The notes beneath the pieces were generated by a model. The model was not told the DNA's origin. It worked only from the letters and a program-made list of their open reading frames with translations, and did not search any database. Shown here piece by piece: positions 49,796 to 60,415 of a stretch of DNA of 64,000 bases (position 1 is the first letter of the stretch; each line of letters opens with the position of its first letter). Made by a program: the position numbers and the translations under genes. Location of the stretch: NCBI GenBank assembly GCA_024036415.1, contig JAMWET010007157.1, positions 464,501 through 528,500 of the forward strand, read 5' to 3'. The stretch is from Prochilodus magdalenae. Taxonomy: Eukaryota > Chordata > Actinopteri > Characiformes > Prochilodontidae.

Positions 49796-51317
49796 TACAT
49801 GGGAGACCTAGTTTCATTTCCCAGTTCAGGCAGAAATGACATTGCTATATATATATATACAGTATAACCATACATTCACACTAGGAGGGAACCAGTCAGT
49901 AATGCCACCTCAAGTGACATATCTCATGTGGGTATGTTTGAGGCCACTTCTTGTTGTCACGTGTCAGAATGTATTCTGTCCATCCTCTCTCAGGGAATTA
50001 TGATGCTACATGCACCAAGTTATCACCAAGTTATTTAAAACATGAACTGCCAAGGTTTGGACATGGGTAAGTTTCTCTTCAGTTTTTTTGTGTGCTATAA
50101 GTTTGAATATAGATGAGATATAAAAGAAATAAAAGTTCCAGGAGCAAAAGCTGTGTCTTTAACTGCCCTGAGGAATTTATTTTAGCCAATCATTTAAACT
50201 GTCGTTTCACCATGTTCATAAATAATACAGTTCAAAACAAATATGCCCATCCTTTCCAGATTTTTGTTGAGGAACCATATTTTTGAACAGTAAAGTACAT
50301 TTCTCATGCATTTCTCACAAACTGAAGATCCTCTTCCAATCTTTGCTCCCCAAAGATTTAGACTTTCATAGATACTGCTTGGGTACCAAATCATGATTAC
50401 CATAACCTGTTAACATTACCTGTTTGAAATCCCATAATTATTCATTTTTTTACCTCATTACTTCCCTTAATTATCCCTGTCCCAACTTTTTTTATTATTA
50501 ACAAATTAAATGAAGTTGACCACACAAAGGAGATGGCTGGTCATTTGATGCTCCTTTGCTTCCTAATGTGAATGTATTGCATGAGTGCCTGGATGAGACT
50601 CCTCACACTACCTTTGCTTACCATTGAACATCATTTCACACCACTACCATAGGGACCAGGGGGATTGGAAACCAAATATTATATAGCAGTGGTCGAGGGG
50701 GTGTAGGCAGGCTTGCAAGCACATCAAACAGCTTTCTTAGTCCATGCTGTGTTGTGTGGTGATGTGCCTTCTTTCAGTTTTTGTTAAGGCTTGTTTTGAG
50801 GTGTCTGATCAAAACGAGGAGGTTTTTGTGTAAAAGAATCACACTGTGAAAAATAAATCACACTGCTCTACAACCGCAATGATAGAGCAGCTGTGTGTCC
50901 AGCAAATAGAGCTTTAACACAAATACAAAAAGATCAGAATCACAAAAAGCTGCTCAAACTCAGCTGCATAACAGATTTCAAACTAAATCATAGCCTGTGT
51001 GGAAGAACCCAGAGTTTCAGATTCAAGAATGGACAGTAATCCAGTGCCACCTTTTGTCCATTCTACACTGAACTGATTTTATTTACACTTAAAGGCATTC
51101 AGATCATTTGTTATGTGCTTCGCTGGTGGGGTAGTGGTGCACTGTTAATCCTGTTGAAAAGTGTGGCCAATGATCCTGGCTTTTACTTTTACCAGCAAAA
51201 AAGTTTACTTTTATTTATAGCAGCAATGTCTAACTTAATTCTACACCCTTGGATACAACAACCACATGAAAAAAACAAAAACTTGAAGGATTGGACAATG
51301 CTGAGACCAGTTTGTAC
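49796..51317. other. AT-rich intergenic with possible SINE head
   Basis: 'catgggagacctagtttcat' near 49796-49815, followed by 'ttcccagttcagg', resembles the tRNA-like head of the SINE whose better copy is at 57355-57560. It is too short for certainty. 'tgtcccaactttttttatta' near 50480 resembles a Tc1-like internal end, but no partner was found. Confidence 0.3.
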
Positions 51318-52190
51318 AACCCCGAAGTTATGACATGTTGGGACTTTTGGTCAAAATTATTTCATTTATTAACATACATCCATTAAGGCCTAAAACATCC
51401 TTCTCACAACACTTAAAAGACATTGTGGTACTGAGGTAATGAGATATTTTGTTCCATTCCTCTTGCAAGCACGTCTTAATTTATTTACAAGTCAAAGCTG
51501 GCGGCAGGCAAGTCCAGTACCTGTACCCTCTTATTCCATAGCTATGTCTCTGTAACATCATGCAGCATGTGGTTTTGTATCGTGTTTTTGAAAAATGCAT
51601 GGATGTCCTGGGAAACAACATCTTCTTGAAGGCGCATGTCGCTTTAAGATCTTAGTGTACTTCTCTGCTTTAATGCTGAATCACAGAAGCGAAAATTACA
51701 TTTGGCAAGAACACTGACACACTGACCCTATACCATGACAGACCCAGGGTTTGGTACTTGTTGCTGGTACATGTCTAGATGGTCCTATTCATCCCTGGTT
51801 CAGTCGTCTATTTCTTCCAAAACAGTTATATTGATTGATTGAATAGTGATTGAATATTGATTCATCTGACCACAATACACTTTTCCACTGTGTGATTTGC
51901 CCATTCCAAATGTCTCTGAGTCCAGAGAAGTTGGACTCTAAACTTCTGGATATAATTAATATGAGGCTTCTGTTTTACACAGTAATGTTTTGTTTTGTCT
52001 GTGTAGAAACCAAATACAACTTTACCTAGTACAAAAACAGAAGGGACACGCAGAGCTGCTAATGCAATTCCCACTCTGGAAAGCCATGTTTGGTGGGCAG
52101 TTCCACACATGCTCAAATTAATAAACTGTTGTCCGGATAAATTACAGGCAAAATCTGTTAAGGCAAAAACGAACACAGGCAAGAACTGAA
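51318..52190 (-). pseudogene. Decayed Tc1-like element with transposase remnants
   Basis: The left end 'acaaccccgaagttatg' plus 'acatgttgggac' resembles the terminal repeat of a widespread fish Tc1-like element. The minus strand keeps degenerate transposase sequence. At 51862-51950 it reads 'VQLLWTQRHLEWANHTVEK', parallel to the conserved 'LLWARAHLRWT..KW' stretch just before the first catalytic motif. Further down (51500-51790) it aligns with the region through the third acidic residue. There are many stops and indels and no right terminal repeat was identified. The assignment relies on recalled family sequence. Confidence 0.6.
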
Positions 52191-53149
52191 CAAATCTTTG
52201 TCCTACACTGATTCAGAAGAGCTGAAGTCTCACTGATCTAGCTCTGAATCTTCCCAGCAGTTTCTCCGTGTTTCCGCAGTGGGGACATGTTGCTGTAAGG
52301 ATTATTCACCAGCTTTTGCTTGGATTTTTCAGTTCCAATTTAAATGCAGCAGTTACATTCTGGCACCTGCATAAGAAGCCTCATTGTGCTTGCTAAAACG
52401 TCCTTCACGCACAGTTGTCACATCGTTGTTCTCCATATGGTAAACAGAGATTCAGCGTTATCTGTACAGCAGGCTTTGCTGTTAGACATTTATATTTCCT
52501 GTCCGGATCAGAATCTGTATGCACACAACAGGTGACAGAATGATAAAAGTTGTTTTGGTCGCTACTTTTTCAAGCTGAGATTTAAACTTTCAGTTTTGTT
52601 TGGCTCCCTGCTCCAGATGCTCCTGCCTGTATCATAGCAGCGCGTCTGTGCATGTGTATCAGTGACGCTCATGCGTTTAGTATACAGATGAAGGACTGAT
52701 TTATTCTTTTTAACCTGGTTTTCTTAATATTCAGTAATATAATAACTCAGCTTCCAGTTACCTCAGACAAAGCCATAATACTTGACAATCCTGAGACAAT
52801 CCAAATGAGGTCAAGATTGAAGTAAGAACAAGAGCACTAGTTTATGGCTTTAAAACCAAGACCGGTCTTAAGTACTACAACACTAGCATAGAGATCTAAT
52901 AGGAGTGCATCAGTTGTATACATTTTACACTGACTGCAAGTTTATCCCACACACATAAGGTTAAAGGTCACATAACACATCACAGTCACCTAGAATCCTA
53001 AATTTATAAGTGGGAAAACTGGTATGTCCCAGTTTCCGACACCATAGGAACGCAGCATAATACGTCAGTTTAATTCCTTACTTTCCCTTTTCTTTCCCCA
53101 TTTAGAAGTTGACCTTACACTGGAGGATGAAGCGTCACTTTATTTAGGT
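52191..53149. other. Intergenic, nothing recognised
   Basis: No gene or repeat family recognised. Confidence 0.4.
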
Positions 53150-53385
53150 GTGCACACTTCAAAAAAGATGATTCTTCAAGTGTTCTTTAGTAAAAGCAAT
53201 GGATTTATGTAAGAGCAGGAGTTCTATAAAGAGCCATTTGCATGCCTAAATGATTCTTTGCATGGTAAAATGGCTCTTCAGGTTGATGGAGAATGTGTTG
53301 TATATGGAGCTATATAGTTCTATATAGCACCAAAAAGGTTCTTTCATGCCAAACTTAACAATAACAGAACCGAAAAGAAGACTCC
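53150..53385 (+). repeat. MITE-like repeat with 'ggttct/atatagcacc' motif
   Basis: Contains 'gattcttcaagtgttcttta', then 'gttctatatagcaccaaaaa' and 'ggttctttcatgcc'. This resembles a common short non-autonomous fish repeat rich in GGTTCT/AGAACC motifs. Ends are decayed and no target duplication was seen. A possible very diverged relative lies at 61035-61145. Confidence 0.5.
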
Positions 53386-53528
53386 TTATGTGTATGTTTT
53401 GTCAGAAAGTTCAAACTGTATTAATGGAAAGAACCCATGTTATTTCTCTTATGGGGGACTCCAGGACCCCCTCAGCCCAATCTTAAAGCCACCCAGTAAT
53501 ATCTTTCTCTTTCTCAGTCTGAACACTT

Positions 53529-53620
53529 AATTGCTTTCCAAATAGGGCCCATTCTATAGCCTCAGTTCTACGAACTTTGGATTGATTGAAATTTTAAGTC
53601 TGTAGTTGCTATGAAAGAAT
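53529..53620 (+). repeat. Short direct duplication, copy 1 (92 bp)
   Basis: 'aattgctttccaaatagg' is followed by 'cccattctatagcc', 'ttggattgattgaaatttta' and 'ctgtagttgctatgaaa'. Repeated in the same orientation at 55087-55184 with roughly 90% identity. Copy 2 has a 6-base insertion. Confidence 0.9.
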
Positions 53621-53829
53621 GCTTTGTGGATGGAGCACGGACACATCAATTAAACCGGGTCACTGCTTGAGAAACGGGAATAATGGATGTCTTTTCAGTC
53701 TTTTGTTCTGCTGCTATTGAGGCCATATTTTGTGTGTTGGTGCTTCAGTTACATCAATGAATCTCCATTCTCTCTCACTCTCTCTTTCTTCCTCTCTCTC
53801 TACTTTGTTGTTTTCCTCTCCTGTAGGGC

Positions 53830-54470
53830 CCATTTTGATGCCTCTGTAATACACACCTCAGTTTGTTTCCCTGGCGTGGTGTAGTTGACAGTTATCAAAA
53901 TGAATGCAGGAGTGATGCTTTATTCTTCTTTTGCCATGTCATCCTCGGCAAACAGCAAAGCAAATCTCTTCAGAGACAATGCTTTTGCCACTACCACTTG
54001 ACATCATAAAGATTTCTGTTTTTATTTTTTAGATTTCTGTTTTCATTGTCTTATGATTTATTCACCACACTGACCCATCTGTACTGTATTACGATTGTCA
54101 ATGCCAAACGTTCAGCAATGGCAAGTTTCAGGCTTTGACGATTTGCTTTCTATTGACACAGCCTGACCCCTGGACTTGACCTGTTAACTCCTCAGCCATT
54201 GGCTGCTAAGTGAATGCAGTATAGTTCAAACTAATTACCAAGGTCTGCTCTGAACTGCATTTGCATATGATTAATAAATTCATTAATGGTCGGTATGATT
54301 TCTGAGTTCGAGAGAGAGTGACAGAGTGATGGTGACTTGTGAAACTTCATCTGCTCCAGTGATCTAATTTTAGCAGGTCGGCAAGGGCAATGGCAGTCAC
54401 TGGCAGCAGAAAGGCTTAGTGTAACATTTCTGATGAGAGCTGAAGCTTTCGGATTTATATGCTTTAGTCA
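53830..54470. promoter_or_regulatory. Candidate conserved non-coding block 10 (octamer)
   Basis: Unique block with a perfect POU octamer ATTTGCAT at 54259-54266, immediately followed by ATGATTAATAAATTCATTAA with several TAAT cores. The dense octamer-plus-homeodomain arrangement suggests a developmental enhancer. That is inference. Confidence 0.32.
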
Positions 54471-54498
54471 CATAATGGCATTTTCTTCATCTGCAGCA

Positions 54499-54522
54499 TG
54501 TGTGTGTGTGTGTGTGTGTGTG
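54499..54522. repeat. (TG)n microsatellite
   Basis: About 12 TG units followed by 'catgcgcatgtgtg'. Confidence 0.95.
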
Positions 54523-54654
54523 CATGCGCATGTGTGAGCTATAACCATGTGAAATGTTGTTGAATGTAATGTTATTGTATTACTCATTTTACAATTATGT
54601 GTAAATAAGGAGTAAAATACATAAATACATTGAAACAAATCTAAATATGTATAA

Positions 54655-54830
54655 CTCTTTATCCATTTTATCTGCTCTGCTTACCATATAGGTGCACCTT
54701 GTACTTCTACAATTACAGACTGTATCACCTTTTTTTAATGGTCAGGGTCCCCACAGGACCAGCCCAGAGCGGGTATTATGTGGGTGGTGGATCATTCTTA
54801 GCACAGCAGTAAAAATGATATACAGTTTAC
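54655..54830 (+). repeat. MITE-like interspersed repeat, family A copy 3
   Basis: Contains 'catataggtgcaccttgta', 'cttctacaattacagactgt', 'aatggtcagggtccccaca' and 'gtgggtggtggatcattctt'. This is the left half of family A, whose other parts occur at 238-570 and 8560-8935. Confidence 0.65.
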
Positions 54831-54844
54831 ACATTATTTAAGTT

Positions 54845-55000
54845 GCTGTTACTGTAGCCTTTCTGACAGCTTGAATCATTCTGGCTGTTCTCCACTGACC
54901 TCTCCAATCAACAAGTGTTTTGTTAGCAGAACTGCTACTCACTGTTTTTTGTTTTTCTAAGCAGCTCTAGATACTGTTTTGTGTGAATATGTGAATAGCA
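54845..55000 (+). repeat. Interspersed repeat fragment, unassigned
   Basis: 'ctgttactgtagcctttctg', then 'acagcttgaatcattctggc' and 'gttctccactgacctctcc', matches a repeat I recall as widespread in fish. The family name is not assigned. It follows directly on family A sequence. Confidence 0.45.
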
Positions 55001-55086
55001 CAGTAGGTCAACAATTATAGAAACATATATATGTGTGTGTGTGTACATATATATACATACAAATCTTAAAGTCACATTTTCCAAAT

Positions 55087-55184
55087 AATTGCTTTCCAAA
55101 TAGGACCCATTCTATAGCCACAGTTTTACGAATTTTGGATTGATTGAAATTTTAAGAAACATTCTGTAGTTGCTATGAAATAAT
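55087..55184 (+). repeat. Short direct duplication, copy 2 (98 bp)
   Basis: Second copy of 53529-53620, 1558 bases downstream, with a 6-base insertion after 'gaaattttaag'. Sits between short AT/TG-rich runs. Confidence 0.9.
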
Positions 55185-55985
55185 TTGAAGAAATATATAT
55201 ACATGCATACACAACTGGTGCTTTTCAGTAGGCATTTATTTGTACAGAAAAAAACATTAAAATAAATGCAAGTTAATTAACAGTAATAAACAATAAAAGT
55301 AGTGAATTTAAGGTGTTCATTTAAACATTTCCAAACCAGCCTAGTATTATGCAGCTATTATTAACCTGCTTTGGCTAATTAGTGATGCATTATGTTAAAC
55401 AAACTTCCGCCAAAGGAACTGAACAAATGCATGTGATGTCTAAGTGCACTCAGAAGAGATCTGGAAATTATCTCTTTTTCCAAACAAGCTCAGAAGATAT
55501 CAACTACTACTTTTAAAATAAGAATGTTTGTGACTTTTTAATGGAATGTATTTTTCCTATGCAGTAACCCTAAATATCTTTCGTTTCTTTCACAAAGTCA
55601 AAATAAAGCTAAGGTGACACCATTACTGCATGGTGCTGTATGCTGGAGACATGGAAAACTTTCCCTCACTATTTTATCTCAAGTGAGACTTTTCTAGATC
55701 TACTTGTTCTCTCTGAGTTAATGAGGGCAATGAAAGTAATCTCATATCCTTCTTCCAAACTCAACACTCTTTGGCAATAATTCAGCCTCCGAGGCATGAA
55801 GAATGCTGCTATTATCAACATGAAATATTCAGTCCATATCTGAAAAGGAACTAACATTCATACGAATGCATTCACCCGGACAGAACATGCTATTGATCCC
55901 ATAGAGCTTTATGCGGCCCTCATAAATATCCCACTGCCTCACACACTCTCATTCCACATTTAATGGCTTTTCTAATACCCTCTAC
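55185..55985. other. AT-rich intergenic, nothing recognised
   Basis: No gene or repeat recognised. Confidence 0.4.
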
Positions 55986-55989
55986 CAGC

Positions 55990-57100
55990 TTGCTTTAGCC
56001 TGACACCAGGAACTCATAAGTGTTGGCTTGACCTCATTATAAGCAGTATAAAAATAAGGAAGTGGTAGAAGTGCATCCCCTCAGGAAATAATAATAAGAC
56101 GACTGTCCTCAGAAGCAGCAGGGACTGTTTTCAAGCCAGGCTTTGTTGTGGCATACCGAACTTTAATGACTATTATTTTCCACTTTTGTACACATACGCT
56201 TGCGCTCACCCAACATTACTCCTATGCATTATGTTACATTTCCTTTATGCTATCGAGAAACACAATCCACAGAGCCGTCTTTTACTAATTGGCTGCTCAA
56301 TGTGAACGCATGTTAAGTCAGGTTTTGTGAGCTTGTGTCCATAGTGATTTGCATAAGCCTGCTGTTTGCCGTAAGCCTGCCGTAATGTTCCCTCCAGCTT
56401 CAGATGCGCAGGAGCACTAAACAGATGTTTCATTATAGGCTTTTGTGCTGTTGCTTGAAGTGCAGCATGACCACTCACAAAAAAACAACCTGTGACTGCT
56501 ACTGAACTGAACCACACCAGCCAGATCTGTTAGAGTAGCTTCTGTTCTCTCTCCATAACTCCTTCTCTTCTCTTTCTCTTTTTCTCCCTCCCATGCACAC
56601 ACCGAGTCTGCTATATCACCCACTAAGAGCTAAATGCCCTGGCTAATAATGACTGGAACCAGCTCCCGTATGTAACGGATCCTATGAGGCCAACAGAGGC
56701 TCATCATTAGGGTCTAATGCAGGCACACACTGACTCAGGACTGAGTGTGGATATCTTCCTCACTCACTCAGAGCCTTTCATTCAGCTCCACGCCAGCCAG
56801 TTATGCGAGCCATAAGGAAGATAAATGGGGCATCATTTTCCAATGTAATATGACAGAGGTGCTTTCGATGGCTCAGTGAATCCCTTTGACTCTGTATTAA
56901 CCTTGAGATGAGAAAGCAACCCATCCCCGGCGTGATCCACTGCCTGATCCCCTAATCGCCCCAACACAGACAGACTGATTTTAGCTAATGGTGGTGAATG
57001 GTTGAGGTTTGGAGGCTGGAGCTAAGATGTTAACAATTCAATTTTTGCTCCATTACATCATGACCAATGTATTTTGAGTAGGACAAGCTTTCATTAGCCT
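55990..57100. promoter_or_regulatory. Candidate conserved non-coding block 11
   Basis: Over 1 kb of repeat-free, balanced-composition sequence upstream of the CpG island. It has CpGs near 56640-56690 and 56920-56960 and TAAT/ATTA cores. Frames (90 codons at most) are without domains. It is one of the largest unique blocks of the window. Regulatory role is inferred. Confidence 0.3.
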
Positions 57101-57354
57101 GAACAACAAAGTAGAACTAGCCAAACACAAACCAAACAAGTTTACCCATGATTTTATTTACATACATATATATAGCGAAACTATATGGACAAATGGACAA
57201 ACATGGACTATGAAGGGGATTTCTGCACTTTTCTGTCACAGCTGATGTTCATCTTTAAAAACAAGGCTGAAGTTGCTTCCTACTCACATGGCTTCTTAAC
57301 TATTGATCTTTTCTACTTTAATTGCTACAGCTTGTACATTGCCAGAATGTAACT

Positions 57355-57560
57355 GGAACACCATTTACATTTATAGCATTTAGCTGACGCTCTTATCCAA
57401 AGCAACTTACAAGGTTAATCGTAATACAAGTAGGCCAATGTAGTTTTAGGAGTCTTGCCCAAAGACTCTTATCGGTGTAGCACAGCATAGTCACCCAGAC
57501 TGGGATTCAAACCCCAGTCTCCCACATTTGGTGGTGACTCCCTGGCGGGGAGGGGTGTCT
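57355..57560 (-). mobile_element. tRNA-derived SINE with LINE-like tail
   Basis: Reads on the minus strand. The head has the B-box-like 'ggtttgaatccc' (plus strand 'gggattcaaacc' at 57502-57513). The body is 'gggcaagactcctaaaac'. The tail is 'ggataagagcgtcagctaaa' followed by 'tgctataaatgtaaat'. The tail is shared with 37206-37265 and 46300-46390, as expected when a SINE borrows its partner LINE's 3' end. Confidence 0.75.
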
Positions 57561-57779
57561 GATGAACTGCACCAACCACAGTCAACAGGAACTTCAGCTC
57601 CCACATCTTTAACAGAAATCCCAGACAACTTTAATTTAAGTTTGTTCTGCATATTTCACTCCATGTGATCAAGTGTCCCAAACCTTGGACAATACTAAGC
57701 AGCTTTGCTCAGTGGTTGACACTAAAGAGAATGCACAGAGGAGCAGTTACACCCTTATTAGCATCATAACCTCAACAGC

Positions 57780-58200
57780 AGCCTGTATGTAGCAGCCATG
57801 CTGTGTGATTTTATTGCTGTTTCCTGGTTGAAGCTGATCATCTTAAACTGAAAGTTCCATAGTTGATGTTGTGTTGATGTCGAAAAGGAAAGCAAGTAGC
57901 TAGTGTAGATCACATTAGCTACTATCAAACTTGAAATAACTAGCGTAGCTAACCAAATATCATAGTTAAGCAGAGTCTTGCTGTCTCGCTGTAAACCAGC
58001 CAATCAGAGCAGAGCTCATCAAATTATTTATGAGCTCACCAGAAAAATCAAAATAACTTGTTTAATTCTAGGGCCAAATCATAGGGTGTAAATAGGCATG
58101 TAAAAAGGTATCTGAGCATTTTTCACCCCAACCAAAGTCACCTACCTTCCATGTAGAACATTAAAGAACAATTTAAAGTGCTAAATAAATTAATTCTATC
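57780..58200 (+). repeat. Interspersed repeat, family B copy 3
   Basis: Starts near 'gcagccatgctgtgtgattt' and contains 'taaaccagccaatcagagca' at about 57992. It continues with 'tttttcaccccaaccaaagt' and 'taccttccatgtagaacatt'. Block order matches 35655-36045. Confidence 0.65.
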
Positions 58201-58975
58201 TTTCCTAAAGCGATAAGGTTACTTATTTTCTAAAGTTTCATCGTTAATTCAGTTATCCGAGTGTATTCATTCAGAGTGCTTTGATATGAAATGATACACT
58301 TTATAGGAATTGTCTTTTCATTTGTGGTGATAGAGATTGCAATGTCTAACTAAGCCAACCACTGAATCTTCACATCTTCTGAGTTCTTGGCCCCCATCAC
58401 AGCGTGTAACCCAGCTGGAAGTGGGAAGGCTAACATAAAATGCATCAAGCCACAGCATCCCTGCGCCTGGTGTTTAGGTATTGTCACTGGATAGTTCAGA
58501 AGGGTTATAGGAGAACAATAATCAGCCATTCTGTTATGTCAGCTAACAAAAACCCCTACTGGCTTGCTGCTGAGGTGGTAGCCATGATCAGTTCTATCAA
58601 CATGACTATTCTGAACGATGCAATCTGCAAGAATCCTACATTTCATGTGAAACCTCTGAATAACTTCCTTTACATCTTAATATTTTATTTATGCTGCAAT
58701 TAAAATTAGTGAAATTCCAGTTTGTGGGTATTGTTTACAAATTACTTTGCTTAGAGGGCATTAATAACATCCTACCTCTTGGCTGTAAACTCTTTGGTAC
58801 AGTCACTAGCCTGCTCTAGGTGTGAATCATGGGAATTGTAGTTTTTGTGAACTAATTACATTAAAGTCATCTCACCTAAGGAAGGACAACCTGCGAGCCT
58901 ACTTCACACCAGCATATACATCTCTCTTTCTCCTACACACAAACACTCACTCACACACATCCAATAACGATGATG
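58201..58975. other. Promoter-upstream stretch, nothing recognised
   Basis: Unique AT-rich sequence leading to the CpG island. A CA/ACTC-rich run lies near 58930-58960. Confidence 0.4.
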
Positions 58976-59032
58976 CCTTTGCGGCTGATGAGAACCCGCA
59001 GCGTCTCAAACGTTACATATTTTACTTTCGAA

Positions 59033-59040
59033 TGACGTCA
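59033..59040. promoter_or_regulatory. cAMP response element TGACGTCA
   Basis: Perfect 8-bp palindromic CRE at the upstream edge of the CpG island, a position where CREB/ATF sites are often functional. Occupancy is inference. Confidence 0.6.
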
Positions 59041-59079
59041 CGGGGTGTGAGCCGAAAAAGGACTGGCAGGTTGTTAGTC

Positions 59080-59150
59080 AGGGGAGGGAAGGGGGGCCGA
59101 GGGGGTGAGGGTGGGGGGCAGGGGGGGTTGGGAAGGGGTGGGGGGGTGCT
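59080..59150 (+). promoter_or_regulatory. G-run tract, potential G-quadruplex
   Basis: About 70 bases with at least eight runs of three or more G (such as 'gagggtggggggcagggggg'). Runs are separated by short loops, so the strand meets the usual G-quadruplex pattern. It could also bind Sp1/MAZ-like factors. It lies between the CRE and the CpG-dense core. Confidence 0.65.
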
Positions 59151-59367
59151 AAGCTGAGCGCGCGCGGGCGAGCAAGCGATAGAGAGAGAAAGAGAGAATC
59201 GCGCGCAGCGCTGCAAGCACTGCGCACTCACTCTGTCCGCGCGCGAAGGTAGCGGCGCGCGCCTGAAAGTGGCGTTTAATCTCGCCGTCTCTGCCCGCTA
59301 ACGCGTAACGCTGGCCAAGTGTCCACTGTCGTCCGACTGACAGCTCGCTCGGACGGCTGGTTGCTTC

Positions 59368-59943
59368 ATGTCGCACGCTCCTCTCACCTTTGCTTTCCAG
59401 TCGCCTGATGTCGACGACGATGATAACAGTAACGATAATGTAGAGAAAGTGCGCGCTCGTGTGCGCAGGAGACGCGGACGCTTTTATCTCGCAGCCGAGA
59501 TCATGTTCCCCTTGCTCTTCGACTTCTTCTTCACCGGAGCACGCAGCGAGGTGTCGTGAACTTTTCAGCTGAAGGAGGCAGATTGTTTCTCTTTTTTCCC
59601 TTTTTTGTCTCTCTCTTTTTTTCTTTTTTTTTTTTTTTTTTTTTGCTTCTTGCTTTCGTCAGCCCACGTTGACAGCACACGTCCCTCACCTAGAACGGGG
59701 TAACACTCTAAGAGGACGAGACGCGTGTCCTTGCTCTTGTGCGCGGTGCGCGCGGATCCGGAGCTCTCGCGGATGCGCGAGCGTGGCATGTTCGCGTCCA
59801 GGCCGTGTGGAGTAAGAGCGCTGAGGTGAAGGCTGGGAAGGAGAGCGAGCGTCGACATTTGGGGAGTCCAACGTCAATGGGAGGAGGACTGATCTGGAAT
59901 CGCTGTCGACAAATATGTGGATAAAACGGTGTATAGCTCCCAG
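59368..59943 (+). other. Putative first exon (5' leader) of an unidentified gene
   Basis: The 3' boundary is a strong splice donor, CAG|GTAAGA, between 59943 and 59944. The exon start is unknown; I use the first leader ATG as a minimal left limit. ATG uORFs lie at 59368-59559 (63 codons), 59773-59829 (18 codons) and 59877-59924 (15 codons). The last ATG (59915) stays open for nine codons plus two bases into the donor, reading MWIKRCIAP, so it could start the protein. The exon may equally be wholly untranslated. A polypyrimidine tract ending in CAG at 59662 leaves room for an internal acceptor. The gene is not recognised. Confidence 0.55.
59582..59662 (+). other. Polypyrimidine/poly-T tract ending in CAG
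   Basis: About 75 bases of T and C with a long T run at about 59618-59644, then 'gcttcttgctttcgtcag'. This resembles a strong 3' splice site, with the exon starting at 59663. It could also be a plain leader tract. Possible donors upstream ('cgaag|gtagcg' near 59248) are weak. Confidence 0.4.
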
Positions 59944-60246
59944 GTAAGACGCTCAGACGTTTACACTTTTAAATAGACGCGATCTTTTTCCAGGGGAGCG
60001 TGTAGGACCACGATGCCTGTCAGATCTCCAGAAAGAACTATGCGATGGGAATAGTTGCACTGTTTTAAACGGTTACCTCGACTCCTTTGCGGGGTCTGTT
60101 CGTGGTTCATTGGTATGTTCCCACTGAACTAACCCAATAAAGGCTCGGGGCTTTTATCTTTACCTCTGAACAATCTGTGTACGCTCCGTAAGGACGCGCA
60201 TAACGCAGTTAAGAAACAAGTTTTTGTAATCTGGATTATTCCGCGC

Positions 60247-60261
60247 TCGCTAGGGGGCGCC
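60247..60261 (+). promoter_or_regulatory. CTCF-like site
   Basis: TCGCTAGGGGGCGCC matches the CTCF core (CCASYAGRGGGCRSY) at 13 of 15 positions. It lies within the island about 300 bases after the donor. Binding is inference. Confidence 0.5.
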
Positions 60262-60344
60262 AAACAACCGCGCTGCAATGCGAGGCAACTTCACATCAGT
60301 TCTAGCAATTAGGTCGACTACCTGCTGCCTAACACACATGTATA

Positions 60345-60415
60345 GACACACACAGACTCACACACACACACACACACACATAGGCTTACACACACGCGCT
60401 CACACACCCATGCAC
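60345..60415. repeat. (CA)n microsatellite region
   Basis: Uninterrupted CA run at 60359-60380 within a wider ACAC-rich stretch. Confidence 0.93.

Larger units (their letters stand above)
58980..60310 (+). promoter_or_regulatory. CpG island promoter
   Basis: Abrupt rise in GC with dense CpGs (for example 59150-59260, 59270-59360, 59440-59490, 59720-59860 and 60180-60290). The rest of the window is AT-rich and CpG-poor. No TATA box is evident. A perfect cAMP response element, G-rich tract, purine run, uORFs and a good splice donor follow in plus-strand order. This is best read as a CpG-island promoter and 5' leader of a gene transcribed to the right. Confidence 0.85.

Noticed and set aside
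50470..50500. 'ctgtcccaactttttt' as the end of a Tc1-like element
   Set aside because: No matching opposite terminal repeat or transposase sequence on either side.
57502..57513. B-box-like sequence as a tRNA gene
   Set aside because: It is followed by SINE body and LINE-like tail and there is no cloverleaf; a retroposon, not a tRNA gene.
59739..59924. 61-codon frame in the CpG island as the main coding start
   Set aside because: It begins with GTG. Only the ATG at 59877 is usable, giving a 15-codon uORF.
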